DNA of 64,000 nucleotides from Cytospora piceicola (Eukaryota > Ascomycota > Sordariomycetes > Diaporthales > Cytosporaceae). The notes below the pieces were generated by a model. That model was not told the origin of the DNA and ran no database searches. It was given only the letters and a program-made list of their open reading frames with translations. The first letter of the stretch is position 1. Each line of letters begins with the position of its first letter. Where the stretch lies: contig JALQBC010000003.1 of assembly GCA_023375675.1 (NCBI GenBank), positions 1,054,001 to 1,118,000 on the forward strand. The letters are read 5' to 3'. A program made the position numbers and the translations under genes. Shown here piece by piece: positions 12,093-24,962 of the stretch.

Positions 12093-14440
12093 GTTGATCG
12101 ATTTTATATGGTTGGTTCCTCGATATGTGGTATTGGTGTTGTAGTCCTGCTAGGCAAACTCGAGACTATTCTGACGAGTTGATATGAGAGAAAACAGACT
12201 TTGGGAATGAACAGAGAAGAGAGATCTGACTACGGGAAAAACGACCTCGACTGACACGGAGAGAAGCAGTATGGGTATAATATTTATACCGGACCGCTGA
12301 CTTATCGGTTTAGCGGAGGCGACGGCCGTTCTTGCTCTCGACCTTTGCATACTCGACTGTACAGTACATCTGGACGACGGGGCAAGCAAGGTTGGGAGGT
12401 CACCTTTCTCCTCCACGGCGCCCTGGGGCGCTGGGCCCTCCCTGCCAACCTGGGCCCCTTCTCTGGGCATGGGCCGAGGCCGTCCTATCCCAAATTTTTT
12501 TTTTGCCTTTTTTTCCCTTTGCTGGTATCCTGAGTTGCCGCCCAGGCTCCAGACAAATGGGCTCACGCATCGGGGCAAGCCCAGGCCATCCCCTCGTGGT
12601 AGCCGTGGGTGCAGAAAGAGGGAAGGGGAGTTTCTGCTAGTTTCTGCAGTGCGCATGGGTCTGGTCAGGTCGTATGCGGGTTGTGTGCGAGGCTAGGACG
12701 TCATTCTGGATTGCCATCCCTGGGGAGGTTCTTTCAAGTGCCGACTTTGGGAAGTATCTTTTGCATGAAAATATGGTTGAGCCGGTGCTGTATCGCGGGT
12801 TGGAAATACATCATCAGCAGGTCATTTTCTTGGGCGGCGTCCGAAGTGAAAAGACCCTGCCGTTAGCGTGGGGCATTGGGGTGGACCCGGCGACCTGGTG
12901 AGTGTTAGTGAAGGCGGATGAGGCTGGGGTCCCCTGTGCACACCGGCCCTCGGCCTGTCAGGGCAGGTTGTTGGTGGGGTTCCCGCCGCTTCAGGGCGCA
13001 ATCCGTTATGCAATCCACCGAGTCCACGTCCTATCGATACTGGGACCTGACCGGGGCTCCTCGAGCCGTCAATGGTCATCACAATGAACCTGGTGGACAT
13101 GCATCCATTCTCCTCCATAACCAGCCCTTGCTGCCCTGAAATCTCGAACGCCCGTAGGACTGTTTTTACGACGTATACGACCTGTACACGGAGACACGCA
13201 GATACAATGTACCAACAGAAAAAAACAATAGGTCGAAACCAGGACGCAGCCGCCGCAGGGATTATTTTGTAATTTATGGATCCGGGTGTCGGTCTGCGGA
13301 CAATAGACATGGACCGTGGCTCTTCAACACGGCAGTCCATCATTTGTGTACTTCCGTATGTATGCTAGGTATGTATACTCAACAAAAATAAACAATGCAG
13401 GGAAAAAAGAGACAGCTGGGCAGGAGGAAACTGTGGTTCTTTGTCTCTGCCGTGCAGCCGTCCATCCAGCCCGTCCAGCCCGTCCAGACCATCTCAGCAG
13501 TTTCTATGTACAGATCCGACTCGCAGACATCAGCCATGAAGTCAATTGTGGGGTCATATGAGGTTGCAAAGATCAAATGATGGACAGATAGTTCCTGCTG
13601 ATATGGCCCCCTCACACACACAGGCAGGGAGCCAGCACTGGTGAACTTGCATGTGCTCTGCTGATCCGCTTGTTACTACATGTGTAATCCCATACGATAA
13701 GTGCATAGTTTCACCCATCGGACTCTCCTACTAGTAAACTTTATAGTAGACTATATACCCAAATCACTTCACCACACTCCCTGCATAATACACAGTACAC
13801 GTATAAGCTTTGTGGCGTTTGGGCGGACTCAAGTCAATTAGGACCTCTGCTCTGACCGCAAACCGCATCTCATCTCACTGGGCTAAAATCCCACCGAACG
13901 TCATGGAATAGCAGCATAACAGGAATAGGAGAGGCATCTACTTCTCATGCATGTAGGTTTACCTAGCGCGTGTAACATCGACATCTGTAGTTGTTTTTTC
14001 CGGTGCTATGATCTAGGAAGTATACATGTGATGTAGGTGACATTTTGCTATCATCCAGGGTATGATATCAGTCCCCGCCGCTGCATGTAAGGCTACTACG
14101 ACTAACGCCTCTGGGGCCGATGCCCGTGTAAGCCTTGCGCAGTGGTATTTTATCATGAACACCACCAAGAGGTGATAAGCTTGCCTCTGCAGGGCCGCCG
14201 CGAAGACATTCCATTCCTATGAGGGTCAGCTGAGATTAACCCCCCAACAAGCACACGTTTCATCCACCATCGGCCGCCGCGGGACTGTAGATAATACCTC
14301 CGCCCGCAGCCCAGGCCGGAGAGGGGCTGTATCTTATTGATGAGGACAATCACAAAGGCTTCAATTCACCCGAACGTCAGATATCGGAATCACATTGCAG
14401 GTGCGCGGGGGGGGGGAGGGGGGAGAGGGGGATCTATGCT
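12093..14440. other. Intergenic, about 2.3 kb without a supported gene
   Basis: This holds the promoter of the sulfotransferase-like gene on the left. Poly-T stretches near 12490-12510 and a tandem CCAGCCCGTCCAG-type repeat at 13453-13480 are the only notable structures. A 173-codon frame at 12822-13343 on the minus strand has no recognisable protein features. The right end carries G-rich tracts near 14407-14430. Confidence 0.4.
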
Positions 14441-15302
14441 TCATCCGGCCGCCGGTTTCCTCGTCGAGGCAGCGTCCCAGAGTCGCTTCTCGATCACGCA
14501 ATTGTCCTCGATAAGCCTGCGGGTGGCCTCCATTGGCTATCCAGACCAAACACGCGTCACCCCGAATGTTCGGGACGTCTCGCACGAAGTCCTCGTAGAT
14601 GGGGTTTTTGTTATTCGCAACAGGGAAAAAGCACAAGTTCAGGGGTGTAGAGGAGTGGGCGTTATCACGCGGGGCGGAAGGGAGGAGAAGGAAAGAGAAG
14701 GGCGCAGCTCTTCGGAGATGGGAGCGAACTCTTCTCCCCGACGCCCGAGAGCGTGATGCAGGCCGCGCCCGATGGTTGGGTAGCGGCGAGAACAACATTC
14801 ATCCATCAGGGGATTCTTGCAGGCAGGAGGGTGTCCTCGTGTCCACGGCGCAAATGCGAGTGGGCGCGAGATGCAGAAAAAATGTGCGATTTGTAGACAG
14901 GACTCTGGAAAGTCAACGTTACGGCCAGGTGGCGAGCAGCACCTATGAATTGAAGCCCTCGTGGTGTTGTTGGTGATGAAAGAAGAAAGTGCAGCGGGAC
15001 GCATGGCGGCGAATCATTGGCTCTCTCTCCGTTGACAACCTTGGTGCATTGCCTGCAGGCCAACTCGGAATCGTTCAACCAAGCAGACCAGGCTGCCAGG
15101 CTGACAGCTCACGTACCACCAGATGACATCTGCATGAACCTATCGGAACAGGGGGTTTGATACGACTCCGGGAAATACTCCGCGGCCACCACGATAGGCA
15201 AACTTGGAGGTCGATAGGGAGGGGGGTCCCATGCCAAGACTTGATGAAGAACTTGGCTTTGTTACAGGCTGAAGCAGCTAAGCGACGCGATGTGTCACAC
15301 AA
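14441..15302 (-). pseudogene. Probable decayed coding fragment, identity unknown
   Basis: Several minus-strand segments look protein-coding but cannot be joined into one frame. At 14534-14640 a frame reads NKNPIYEDFVRDVPNIRGDAC. Directly downstream, in another frame (14533-14441), a helix-like stretch MEATRRLIEDNCVIEKRLWDA runs to a stop. The two make sense together only if a base has been lost or an intron border lies at about 14534, where a CTGGATAG precedes the second frame. Farther upstream (15110-15250) a frame with LPIVVAAEYFPESYQTPCSD ends at a GTACGTGAG donor. I do not recognise the family. Either this is a multi-exon gene I could not resolve, or a gene broken by frameshifts. It starts only about 70 bp beyond the stop of the prolyl hydroxylase gene, on the same strand. 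Confidence 0.25.
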
Positions 15303-15370
15303 TGCAGACTAAGATGCCCAGAAGTTGGGAGCAACAAGCTCGAGGCCATTCCGAGCATGCTTCGTAAGAC

Positions 15371-16479
15371 CTAGTCGATCCTGCCCCAGCTCCAAATGTT
15401 CAACCCGACCTTGGTCCCCTTCTCGACGGGCAGGCCAGCATGCCACGTTTCCTGCCAGCCTCTTCCTGTCCCGTCCGGCCTAAAGTTCTCCCAGTAGACT
15501 GCGTTTCCGGCAATGGGCTTGAACACCGTGCCAGCATTCTCATGATGCTCCTGATCGCCTTCCGAGGCGGCGGCGGCGGCGGTGGCGGCGGTGGCGCGCT
15601 GGGCCCCGCCGGCGTCGCCATTGCTCAGGCCTCCCTTCCTCTGCTCGCCACCGGGGTCGCCGCACTCCACGAACCGGCACAACCTCTTGTCGAGGCTCAG
15701 CCGTCCCAGCAGGGGGAACTCCGTGCCGCCGCCGACAAGCGCGCCGTCGCCGCCCTCCTCGACGTCCGCCGAGCCATCCACCCACACCATGAAGCTGCTC
15801 ACGCGGCCCCATCCCCCCCACGAGGAGCTCCAGTCAAAGTGGTGGCTGTAGTGCCCGCCGGGGTGGTACCTCTGGGTGCGCAGCCGCTCGATCCATACCT
15901 CGTCGCGCCAGCCCTGCAGGGCCCTGGCACGGGCTTCGATGCACCTGACCGCATCCGTCCGGGGGATGACGGCGACCTCAGAGTCGCGGATGCTTGGGTC
16001 CAGCTGGGTGGATGCGCCCCCGTCGTGAGTGACTGTTGAGGGCTCAAAGATGGGCTCGCTGGATGTAATGTTAGTAAGCCCCTGCTCCATTTGATTGACG
16101 CGCATATGTGTATTTATGACATGTCCCCAACAGTGGCAATAAAACCCCTGTACCCCCATGGCGGCCGACCTGCCAGATACAGCGAGGGAAACCAAAGGGA
16201 CCCAGCTCACCTGATCTCCAGCAGATGCGACTTCTCATCCGCCGACAGGAAGTTCTCAATGTACACCACCAAAGGCTCCTTAGAAACGATATGCACCGAA
16301 TACGAGTCCTCCGGGCACTGCAGTGAGGTCCCGTTCGCATCCTCTAGCGCCAACAGGCTCTCGTTGACACGGGGCCGGGGCTTCCTGTGGATCCGTGGCA
16401 CCGGCTCAGGGGAGAGCATCTGTACGATCGGGTTATAGAGGACGAGGAACGCCAAGAAGGCTACGACGTAAGAAAACAT
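15371..16479 (-). CDS. Membrane-anchored prolyl 4-hydroxylase-like 2-oxoglutarate/Fe(II) dioxygenase
   Basis: Two exons, 16479-16211 and 16058-15371, giving 318 residues; GTGAGC donor, CAG acceptor, joined at LLEIS. The start was placed at the ATG at 16479 because it begins a signal anchor (MFSYVVAFLAFLVLYNPIV) and no upstream in-frame ATG fits. The catalytic P4Hc domain has the metal triad H163-x-D165 (in HYSHHFDW) and H296 (WHAGLPVEKG), with K306 ten residues further on to bind the 2-oxoglutarate carboxylate. GGGTEFPLL corresponds to the family's GGxTxFP strand. A low-complexity insert (residues about 225-265: Gly, Ala and Thr rich) sits between the strands. The family hydroxylates prolines in secretory-pathway proteins; the substrate in fungi is unclear. 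An ER-membrane type II topology is inferred. Confidence 0.88.
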
Positions 16480-19400
16480 CCTGGACTCGCCGGCTGGCTC
16501 ACAGGCGCGAGCTCCAAAGCAATTTCTTGGAGGTGACTTGTCGTTATTGACGGTCCGTCGGTATTCCCGTTTGTTTGTTGGTGAAAATGCACTGCATCTG
16601 GGCTCTTGGTTCGACGTCAAGTCATGTCATATCCCGTCGTGCCATGCCATGATTTAGCCATCCGGGTTCCGGACGTTCCACTTAGACGCGTCAGGGTGTC
16701 TCTGCCACCTGGCACCAGCTGTGAGACGGTCGCAGCTTCAAGACTTCCTGCCCCTAATTCCTAATATCAGGCATGAGGGGCATCAAGTTGTTCAATCTGA
16801 ATACCATGTATCGAAAGAGGATGTGTGTCATTCGGTGACGATAACAACGTTGCATAAGCTTCCATAATGCTGCAGTCGCAGGCTGGCCGGGTCGTTAGTA
16901 GTCCTGGTTTACCCTGGACCGGCAACGTCCGGGACCGCTTGTAGAAGAGGAGACCTTGTCTATAAGACCGGACTCAGAAAAACAGCATCGTAAGGTCATG
17001 GAGTGATCTCCGGGGTAAAGATCAATTGATGTTCTTTTCCGGAAAGTCTTCCCGCTCCCGTCTCGCCTACCGGAGCGGCAAATGCAACGGATGTCAGCGG
17101 AAGACGTTCCACTTTTATCGGCGGCAAAGGACAGCATCCCGACAATTGCGGATGCCGACAGCCCAATGTTACCCCCGACTTCCGATCTGTTTGTACAGTA
17201 CATAGATACCAGGTAGGTATATACAAAACATAAACAAGCTCCAACAATAACGTCACATTGCTGTGAACCCTGGATGTTCACACTGCCGCAGCGATGTGGC
17301 ATTCCCCCGAGTTATACCCGTGACTACATATAAACGCTGTCAAAGGTTTCCGAATATCCTATCTCACGACCAACTATACCTAAGGGAATACGACTGCTAT
17401 AAAGGGAACCCCAAGTCGACCTTCCTATCACCTATACCCACCTGATTCGTCCGAGACATATTTATTCTCATGTTTTAAAGTGCATAGTTCCTTGTTTTGA
17501 TTCCGGTTTTTTGGTGGTTGTTAATTTGGCTTATCGCGATACATTCCAGATGTCAGTCCTTTCGCTTTCTTGCCCTTGCTGCTTGAAGCCGAAGCCAGCG
17601 ACTTATATACCCATATAGCAGTTGTCCACTATGGAAGCTATCGTCTAGCTATACTAACCTGCCCCACCTACCTTCGCTGGCGTCGTATACTACCCAGGTA
17701 GGTTTGTACGTACCTAGCCCCGGAGGCATATCAAAAGTGTGGCGTCAGGCTCCAAGCACATGCAAATGGTGCGGGTCCTCTATTGTATATGTCGCTACGA
17801 CATGTCTTCATTACATACTACCTCTTTCCCCATTCAACTGACAGTCAAGGTTCCCAGCCGACATCACGTACGCCTTGAATGCTGCAGAGCCCGATATCCA
17901 GCCTGCTTCCCCGTAACGAATCAGCGTGGCTCTACTGAATAGGTAGTAAAGGTTATTTATCTAGCTGGGTAGGTTGAAGATCCAGTGACTCCCTATCTAG
18001 GTGCTCAAGTAATAGTTTTGTCGGGAACGGCCTCTCATGTTACAGCATCGTAGATCAAGGAGAAACTCTGAATCAACTGGAAAGCAGTTTAGTCGAGCAT
18101 GGTTGAGAGAGTACACAGACCCCATTGAGCGATGAAGGAGCTCCAGTGGCGCCCGTGTGCTTATTGATATTGATAATGCCAGCATACAAGTAGACTGCCA
18201 TTAGGCAGAAGATGGGTGATAGCTGGCCGGGAGTACCTTGAATATGGCCAACAAGTTCTTTGTGGTGATATGAAGGCACATTGACGATGCTCTCTTATCC
18301 AAGCAGCTGGGTCGTCAAAAGTGTGTTGCAACACATCCAACTACATGACCAGATTCACTCCTAGTTCATGTAGGGGTCACCGTCCTTAAAGTTGGCTAGG
18401 GTCTGTTCCGACAAATTGACATGGTTGTCCTGGGTCCCCCCCCCCCCACCCCCAACGCAGAGCCTCACATCTGATGGACACAGTCGATTGTTCTCAGTAA
18501 CCAAATAGGTACCTGGGCAGTTACTCTGATAGTAACAAGGTACCGGATGAGTAACAGGGTACCTACATAAGCTAGGTAGTCGGTACCTGCCTGGGTACCT
18601 AAGTGGATAGGTTGGTGCCCTCCCGTGTCTGTTCTTCCGAGGTTCCTACCTACCTAGGTACTTAAGTAGGTAGACCAAGGAGATACCTACTTAGGTAGTA
18701 ATTTCAAGTTTTTGGCAGAGAGCAACCAAGCCAGACGTTAAGACCATTGACCAGTCATATTGACACCAATTTCGTTCTGCAATGAGAATAATCCGCCGGA
18801 GCATCACTGGAGGTAATCTGCAAGGGTCAGTCTTTGTGTCTAGCTGAGGGACATCTGAACCCTCCAGGCCTTTCCCAAGACTGACTCGGTATTAGCCTCA
18901 TTATCGACGAACCAGACTCTTCTCGGCAAAGGGAGACTATGGGCAAAATAGCCCGCCTAAACCTCGACATGCAACTAGCAAGCAGTTCATCCCACCGTAG
19001 ACAGCCCAATGGTATACAGTGAACGACACATGCTGAAAATCTGTCTGTCCGTGGAACCTAACCGTCCATCTCGTTGAATGCAACCTCAAGGAGTTCCTCC
19101 AAAACAATCAAGGGTGGTCCAACAGAGGAAGCTTCCCAGAAGATACATTCCAAGAGAGTGCTCGTCTCCGGTATACTGTGATGGTATCACAGGTGAGGCG
19201 AACTACCCTAGGGTAGTCTGGGAGACGGTCGTCCTAAATACCAACATTGAACCAATAATGTGTCTATCATAGGGTCGGCTGGATGAAGTGGCAGCGCGCT
19301 GCTACTGTTCCAAAGTTCAGATTCTGGACTCGTCTATCCAGAAACGGATTGCTTCGTTTGACAAACCCGTAAGAAGATGTGGGCCGATCAAAGCAGAGTC

Positions 19401-19938
19401 CTATCTCGTGATGACCGCCGGAATGGGGCCTAGCATGGCTACAATACGGACTTCTACAAGTTGACACTTCGATGATTCAAGGTCTTCATTTGGCAGAAGT
19501 TCGTTTGAATTTCATTCAGGATCTGCCCAAAAATCGCTCGACGGAAATGACCATAACCTTTTTCATCAGTCGAGATGATGCCTTCTTATCTAACAGCCAA
19601 ACGCCATGTCCATATGCAATGAGAGGCTCCGAGCCACTTGCGGGACGCCGTCTTTCTTTCTTGCATTTTGCCTTCATGAATTACCAAGGAAAGGTCGTGT
19701 TGCCAAAGTGGCACTCGGCTTAAGCCATGCTAACTCCAATGCATGCTTTGGAAATCCGCCGTGGAGGGGCTCCAGCAAAACGCCGAAACCATGCAAATGC
19801 AAAACGTCTATAAGACGCCATCAAAAGTAGAAATACATCCAGTCATTACTGGGCACATGGGGCCCAAGTGACATGGCCAGAGATAGGGTGAAATTGCAGC
19901 GACCATCTGCGTCCAGCTCCCTCGTACCCGTTCAATCG
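16480..19938. other. Gene-free stretch of about 3.5 kb
   Basis: No supported gene on either strand. All open frames are short, lack recognisable motifs and are spread evenly over both strands. Notable contents are a run of C residues near 18437-18453 and a dense cluster of TACCTAGGTA-type palindromes at 18505-18705. It may contain the distal promoter of the prolyl hydroxylase gene on the left, and the 3' flank of the cyclin gene on the right. Confidence 0.45.
18505..18705. repeat. Cluster of nested TACCTAGGTA/GGTACC palindromes
   Basis: Within about 200 bp the words GGTACC, CCTAGGTA and TACCTA recur many times in both orientations. They include a nested inverted repeat around 18645-18675 whose arms read CTACCTA and TAGGTAG. 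Similar clusters lie at 26816-26868 and 46137-46560. Confidence 0.6.
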
Positions 19939-22016
19939 CTAGTTGACCAGATCCGGGTACCGCTGCTGGCTCGGCACAGATGAATTTGGCGCCAGACCCC
20001 CGTTCTGCGGGTTCCCACCGTAATAAGCTTGGTTCCGATACTCAGGCACGATTCCTGTGCGATAGTCATCCCTTCGTCCTATTGGATGATAATGCATCTG
20101 ATTAGGTGCTATAGCCGGGAGATGGTAGCTCTGCAGGCTTGCTGACGGTGGTGGGTTGAGTAGAGTGTGCACATGCCGAATGGGCCTGTAGGGACTGGCT
20201 CGCTGCTGTAGATAGACGGACGGAGAGTGCGAAATTGGGGTAGAGAAGCCGTTGTTGGGAGGGAATTGCTCGTGCATCGGTGAGGATGTGTTGTAGGCAG
20301 CTGCGGGTGTGAGTGTATTGATCGGGCTCCGACGCTTCGTAGGAGTACCGTATCCGGGGGTTGATGTAGGAGGATATTGGGATACTGGTGTAGTGAGGGT
20401 CGTAGTTGCAGGTATACTGGGCTGCGATGCACCACTACCTCCTACTACCGGAGGCACCCACGAATTCGGTGCCGTCGTCGGCGCGTAAACTGTTGACATG
20501 GCCCGAATTCCAGGGTCCAATGGAGGCAGTGACAAAGTGGCCGCTTGTGGCATCGAGTATGTCGTCGAGGCGTACTGAGGCTGGGTCACTGGTGCGTGAT
20601 GTGCCGTGTTCAAGGTAAGATTCGGAACAGGCAAGCGACGAGGATCTGGAGGTGGCTTGGTATATGTCGAGGAAGATGACGGCAGAGGGGCGGCCTGCGG
20701 AGGTGCCCGGTAAGCACGCTTCGCTGGCAGATCGTCCGCATCTTCGTCCCAACTCCGCTTTCTATTGTTGCCGAGGTCGGATCGGTTTGCCAGAGGCGAC
20801 ACGTTGTTTCCGCCATTGGAAAATGCGAACAAAGGAGGGTTGCTCGTGTTGTTGGATGGGACCCTTGGAGGCGAATACCTGGTTGACCTCGATGCAGAAA
20901 GTCCGTGCGAGGCCTGCATAGCTGTTGGCGAGGGCAAGGGGGAATACCCTCTTCCAACCGTGGGGGACGGTATGACGAGTGTGGGCGAAGAAGCTACGGC
21001 CGGAGAAGCTGGCCTTGTTACTCGATCCCAGAACTCGAAGTATGCAGTCAGCTTGCCGAGCCATCCCTCCCACTGCTCTTTCGATGCTAACAAAGCATAT
21101 CTCATGTTGCTCAGAAACTCGACCTCCATAACGTGGATTTCCTGGACAGAGATACCCGAAACCTCGGCCCACGTCTTGTTGGTATAAGTATTGTCATCCA
21201 GAACTGTTGGGAGTCAGCTATCTTTGCTCTTTCGTATGAGCGACGTATAACCCCACTTACATTTGTTGCCCAGCATCAAAGCTACAGTGAGAAGTCTATA
21301 CTCGCTGCCCGGTCGGCCCCTCACTGACGGGTTCGTCATCTTCAACCGGTAAATGAACATCACAGCTAGCAAAATCACATTCTGTGTAACTTGCGTCGTT
21401 GAGAGAACCGTCTGAACCCATTTCTTGAACGCATCAGTTGGAAGTGCGGTGGCCGCCAGGCGCGGCAGTGGTTTATCTCTTGGCAGCGAACATATATTCT
21501 CGGCAGTTTCCAATATTTTGGGAGATTCGAACCAGAAGAGACATGTAAGCTAGGATAAAGTTAGTCTTCTCTTTCTTCTCTCTTCCTCAATGTCGTTGGT
21601 GGTGGCTTGAAATATCTCACCTGTGCAGAGAAGTCTGCCAAGTTGCCTCCTTTGTGACTTATACAAGCGGGAACCTGCAGACTGTGAAGAACCATGGACT
21701 GAGTGTCTCCGTTGGTCGAGGTCGTTGCGGAGGCTGTATGGCTCGAGTGGGTAGACTTCGGTGTCGATGGTCGCGTGGGTTGTCGAGATACAGGGTGTGA
21801 GGACATGTTGACGGTGTGCCGTGCTTGTAGCGGAACTGGCGGCTGGTATTGTTGAGGTTGGCTCTGAGACGGGTATCTCTGGTAGTTTTCCATGCTAGTC
21901 TGAGCTTCTTGCGCATATGGCCGAGCCCTCTCCATTTGAGCCAAAGCATGGTGCTCGCGGGTTGGCACACGACTGTCATAGGCTACGGCCTGCGGGCCGT
22001 GGTAGATTGCACTCAT
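19939..22016 (-). CDS. Pho85-type (Pcl/PHO80-like) cyclin with long disordered C-terminus
   Basis: Three exons: 22016-21621, 21549-21261 and 21203-19939, giving 649 residues; donors GTGAGA and GTAAGT, acceptors TAG and CAG. The cyclin fold spans residues about 133-260. It begins LTCLFWF, contains FKKWVQTVLSTTQVTQNVILLAVMFIYRLK, then [34 protein letters not shown] across the exon 2/3 junction, and ends with MEVEFLSNMRYALLAS. The [23 protein letters not shown] block is the signature of Pcl cyclins (Pcl1/2, S. pombe Pas1, Aspergillus PclA), which activate Pho85-type CDKs in G1 control, morphogenesis and conidiation. The flanking N-terminus (Gln/Pro/Ser rich) and the 390-residue C-terminus (Pro/Ser/Thr rich with an NRKRSWDEDADDLPAKR basic patch, a possible nuclear signal) are predicted to be disordered. 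Confidence 0.88.
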
Positions 22017-24449
22017 CTTGTAGTCCGGTTGTGTCCCAAAGCTGCTCGTCGTTCGGTGAGCGACCTAGTCGACGGGGTGATGTGAGGGAACAGAATATTG
22101 CTTCTGGCACCTTGTTGATGTTGGAGGGGATAGTCGGAAACCGTGGTGGTGGAAGGTAGTCGATACAAGGGTCGAAGACATGGACTTTGTAGACTGACTT
22201 TACCGAGAGAGGAATCGCGGTCGATTCGCAAATTTATTGCCTTATATGGCTCGAATGTTGGTAATTCTGGTGTCGTGTAAATTTTCTTGTCGATAGACCA
22301 TTCTCGGAAATTGTTATCAAATTTCGGTGGTATTGTCTCTATCGATCGAGAAGCGCCATTCGGGATATCTTTCGTCCTCCTGCCGCCTATACACGACTTT
22401 CCTCCAGGCTCCGATTTGTTCAACCTGTAATCTCGTATTGTTCACTTCGAGTTGAATGGCCACCAGTCAATCGAGCCAGTGACCTCCCCACCAAAGGACT
22501 ATCACAGTTTCCACTTCGGAGGGAGTGAGAGCAAACGGATCCCTGGAGTGGGTGCCGGTACCAGACAGCAAAGTCTGACAAGGCCTGTTACCACTTTCTA
22601 TGCTTCTCGTGACCCACGCAAGAGCCCTTCACTGGAAGCTTCGAGTTCGGTGTATCGAGGGCGGGAGACCAGACTTTGTTCAAGCCGCACGTATGGAAGG
22701 GCCACCGTTTTCGGGCGACTGTTCGGATGTCGATTTTCGTGGTTTCGAACTTAAACTCCCACGGATGCTGCTGTAGCTCGACTAGAGCCACAATGCTTAA
22801 GAACACAAAAGTAGAATAAGTATAAAGAGGCGATGGTCTCTTCTGAAGCTCGAAGTATCAACAGGAGCTCGGTGTAGTAATGGTTAGAGTTAAGAGGGCC
22901 CTGCGATGCAGACGAGCTCAACAAGACACAACTCGAGGAGCTAATCACCAGGAAAGAGGAAGACGGAAGAGCCAGCACACTTGGAGAAGCTCAAGAGAAA
23001 TGGGACTGAGAGAGAAAACATAATAAACATTGCGTGCAGATGGATGTTGAATTCGAACCTGAACTACGGACAAGGTTGGAATGGAAGGAACGAGGTACGA
23101 GGTACGAAATCATAGTACATTGCTAGCTTAGCCCCGGCCCCCCGGCTACTCCTGCTTTATTGGTTGGATGTTAGTGCCAGACCCCCTGCAAAAAGACTGA
23201 GAAGCAGGTGCCAGGCACGGTCATGCACCCTGGTCCGTTCATTCTTGACCGTAAAAGTAGCAGGTATTCCGTACTGCTACACCGTGGGGGGAAATGACAC
23301 TACGGGGAACGACGGCGTATTAAACTGTATATGGTACTATGTACCTCCTTGATTGTCTCCTTCTCGGGTCAAACCCGTACGTGGGCAACTGGACACCAGG
23401 GCAGTGCCAGACGAAACGACGAATTTCAGATGTCAGTCTTAGCAGTTCACCGTGTTGTTTGGCATTTTTTATTCGACCTGGAAAGGAGCGAATGTTCAGA
23501 TGGAAGACTGATCTTGGGCGCAGTCATTGCCTCAGTTGGCCATCAGTGCATATATAGGTACTATGGCAGTGTCGAGGTAAGTACAAATTGCATCGTCAAG
23601 AAGGGAATGGATGGGGGGGGGGGCAAAGCAAGAAAAAGAGGCGAGTACCAGATGGTCGGCACTGTGTCTACAAGGGTTTTGACTGTTCTTGAGGGACTTG
23701 GGTACTGAACAACCCGCCCAGGGATTTTAAACACTTTATCCACAATTTAGTAGTCGTTTTTCAAACCGCGTCCGTTCACTCCACAAAATATTCAATCAGA
23801 GTCAAACTTGATGCTTTTTGAGGCTACTGAAGTACGTACACTAAATACCTAGTACTTATGGCCCCGTCTCCGTGGCTGGAACCACAAACGGTCCAGAGTC
23901 CAGGCTGAGGTCAAACTTCGCCTGCGTGATAGGGTAGCGGTTCGATATGGACAGGGATGACAATGCGTCGAAATGTCAGAAACAAGGGAGCCATACAAGA
24001 CATCGGTACTATGCCTGATTGGCCGTGCAGCAAGGTTACCTCCAGAGCCCTGTAAAGCTTTGTCTATAATTTACATGTCTTTCTGTAGACCCCCGAGAAC
24101 ATCCTTTCGCTTGCTGTGCCGTTGGTACAGTGACGTTTGCTACCACCCTTCCTTCATAGCCGGGAGGCTGTATTTGTCATGATCAGACACGATACGACGA
24201 GAGAAGACTGCCTGACTTCTTCTAGAGATCCCATTCTGAATAACGAAGCCTAAGAGTCGCGGTCGGTTCCAAGCCCTTTGGCCCAGCATTCTTCCATCTC
24301 CTTGTGACGTTCGTCATCTCGTTCGCAAACCCCGTTTTCCACCTCCTTGGGCACGTGGCTGGGTCTCTCCCCCTCGTATGGAGGGGGTGATCTAATAAGT
24401 TTCGGCATGGCTCAGGGGTCGAAAGGAGCCCAAGCACGCAGCGCCAGGG

Positions 24450-24484
24450 TCTGGAGTCTGGAGTCTGGAATCTGGAATCTGGAT
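24450..24484. repeat. Tandem heptad (TCTGGAR) x5
   Basis: Five consecutive seven-base units: TCTGGAG twice, TCTGGAA twice, TCTGGAT once. Confidence 0.9.
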
Positions 24485-24703
24485 TGATCGGAGCCCTCAT
24501 CATCAAGACAGAACGAGACCACTGGCTTGGCCAGCCTTGGCCGGATGGATCCATCCATATCTGCGATACCAGGTGTGATGGATGATGGAATGGGGATGGG
24601 TCCAAGGGGGGCGGTGATCAGATGAGGGACTATCGACTTTTACTTGCGCAGCCAAATTGCATGTCCCAACTCGTTTGTTTGGTCCCTGTTCCATCATCAT
24701 CAA

Positions 24704-24730
24704 CATCCATCCATCCATCCATCCATCCAT
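24704..24730. repeat. CATC microsatellite
   Basis: Almost seven perfect copies of the tetranucleotide CATC, preceded by a short CATCAT run. Confidence 0.95.
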
Positions 24731-24922
24731 GCCTGATTGCACCACTCAATGGTCCTGTAGATGATTGCCAAATACAAAGTACACGATGCTGCAGGCCGCA
24801 CACCTGGGATGGGGCCCCAAACGGTAATTTTTTCGCCAAGGCAGATGACCAGAGGGACACGATGGTGGCCACAAATTTTTCGGGGCGCCTGGGATGCAGT
24901 GTTGAGCCACTGACGAGGCTGC

Positions 24923-24962
24923 GGTGTCAGGGTGTCAGAGTGTCAGGGTGTAAGGGTGTCGG
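24923..24962. repeat. Tandem octad (GGTGTCAG) x5
   Basis: Five adjacent eight-base units with consensus GGTGTCAG, each with zero to one change. Confidence 0.85.

Noticed and set aside
12822..13343. 173-codon minus frame in the 12-14 kb spacer
   Set aside because: No domain or signal features; Pro/Arg-rich end resembles noncoding GC-rich sequence. It cannot be excluded without transcripts.
15440..16039. 199-codon plus frame opposite the prolyl hydroxylase
   Set aside because: Antisense to a catalytic domain whose metal and 2-oxoglutarate ligands are all in place on the minus strand.
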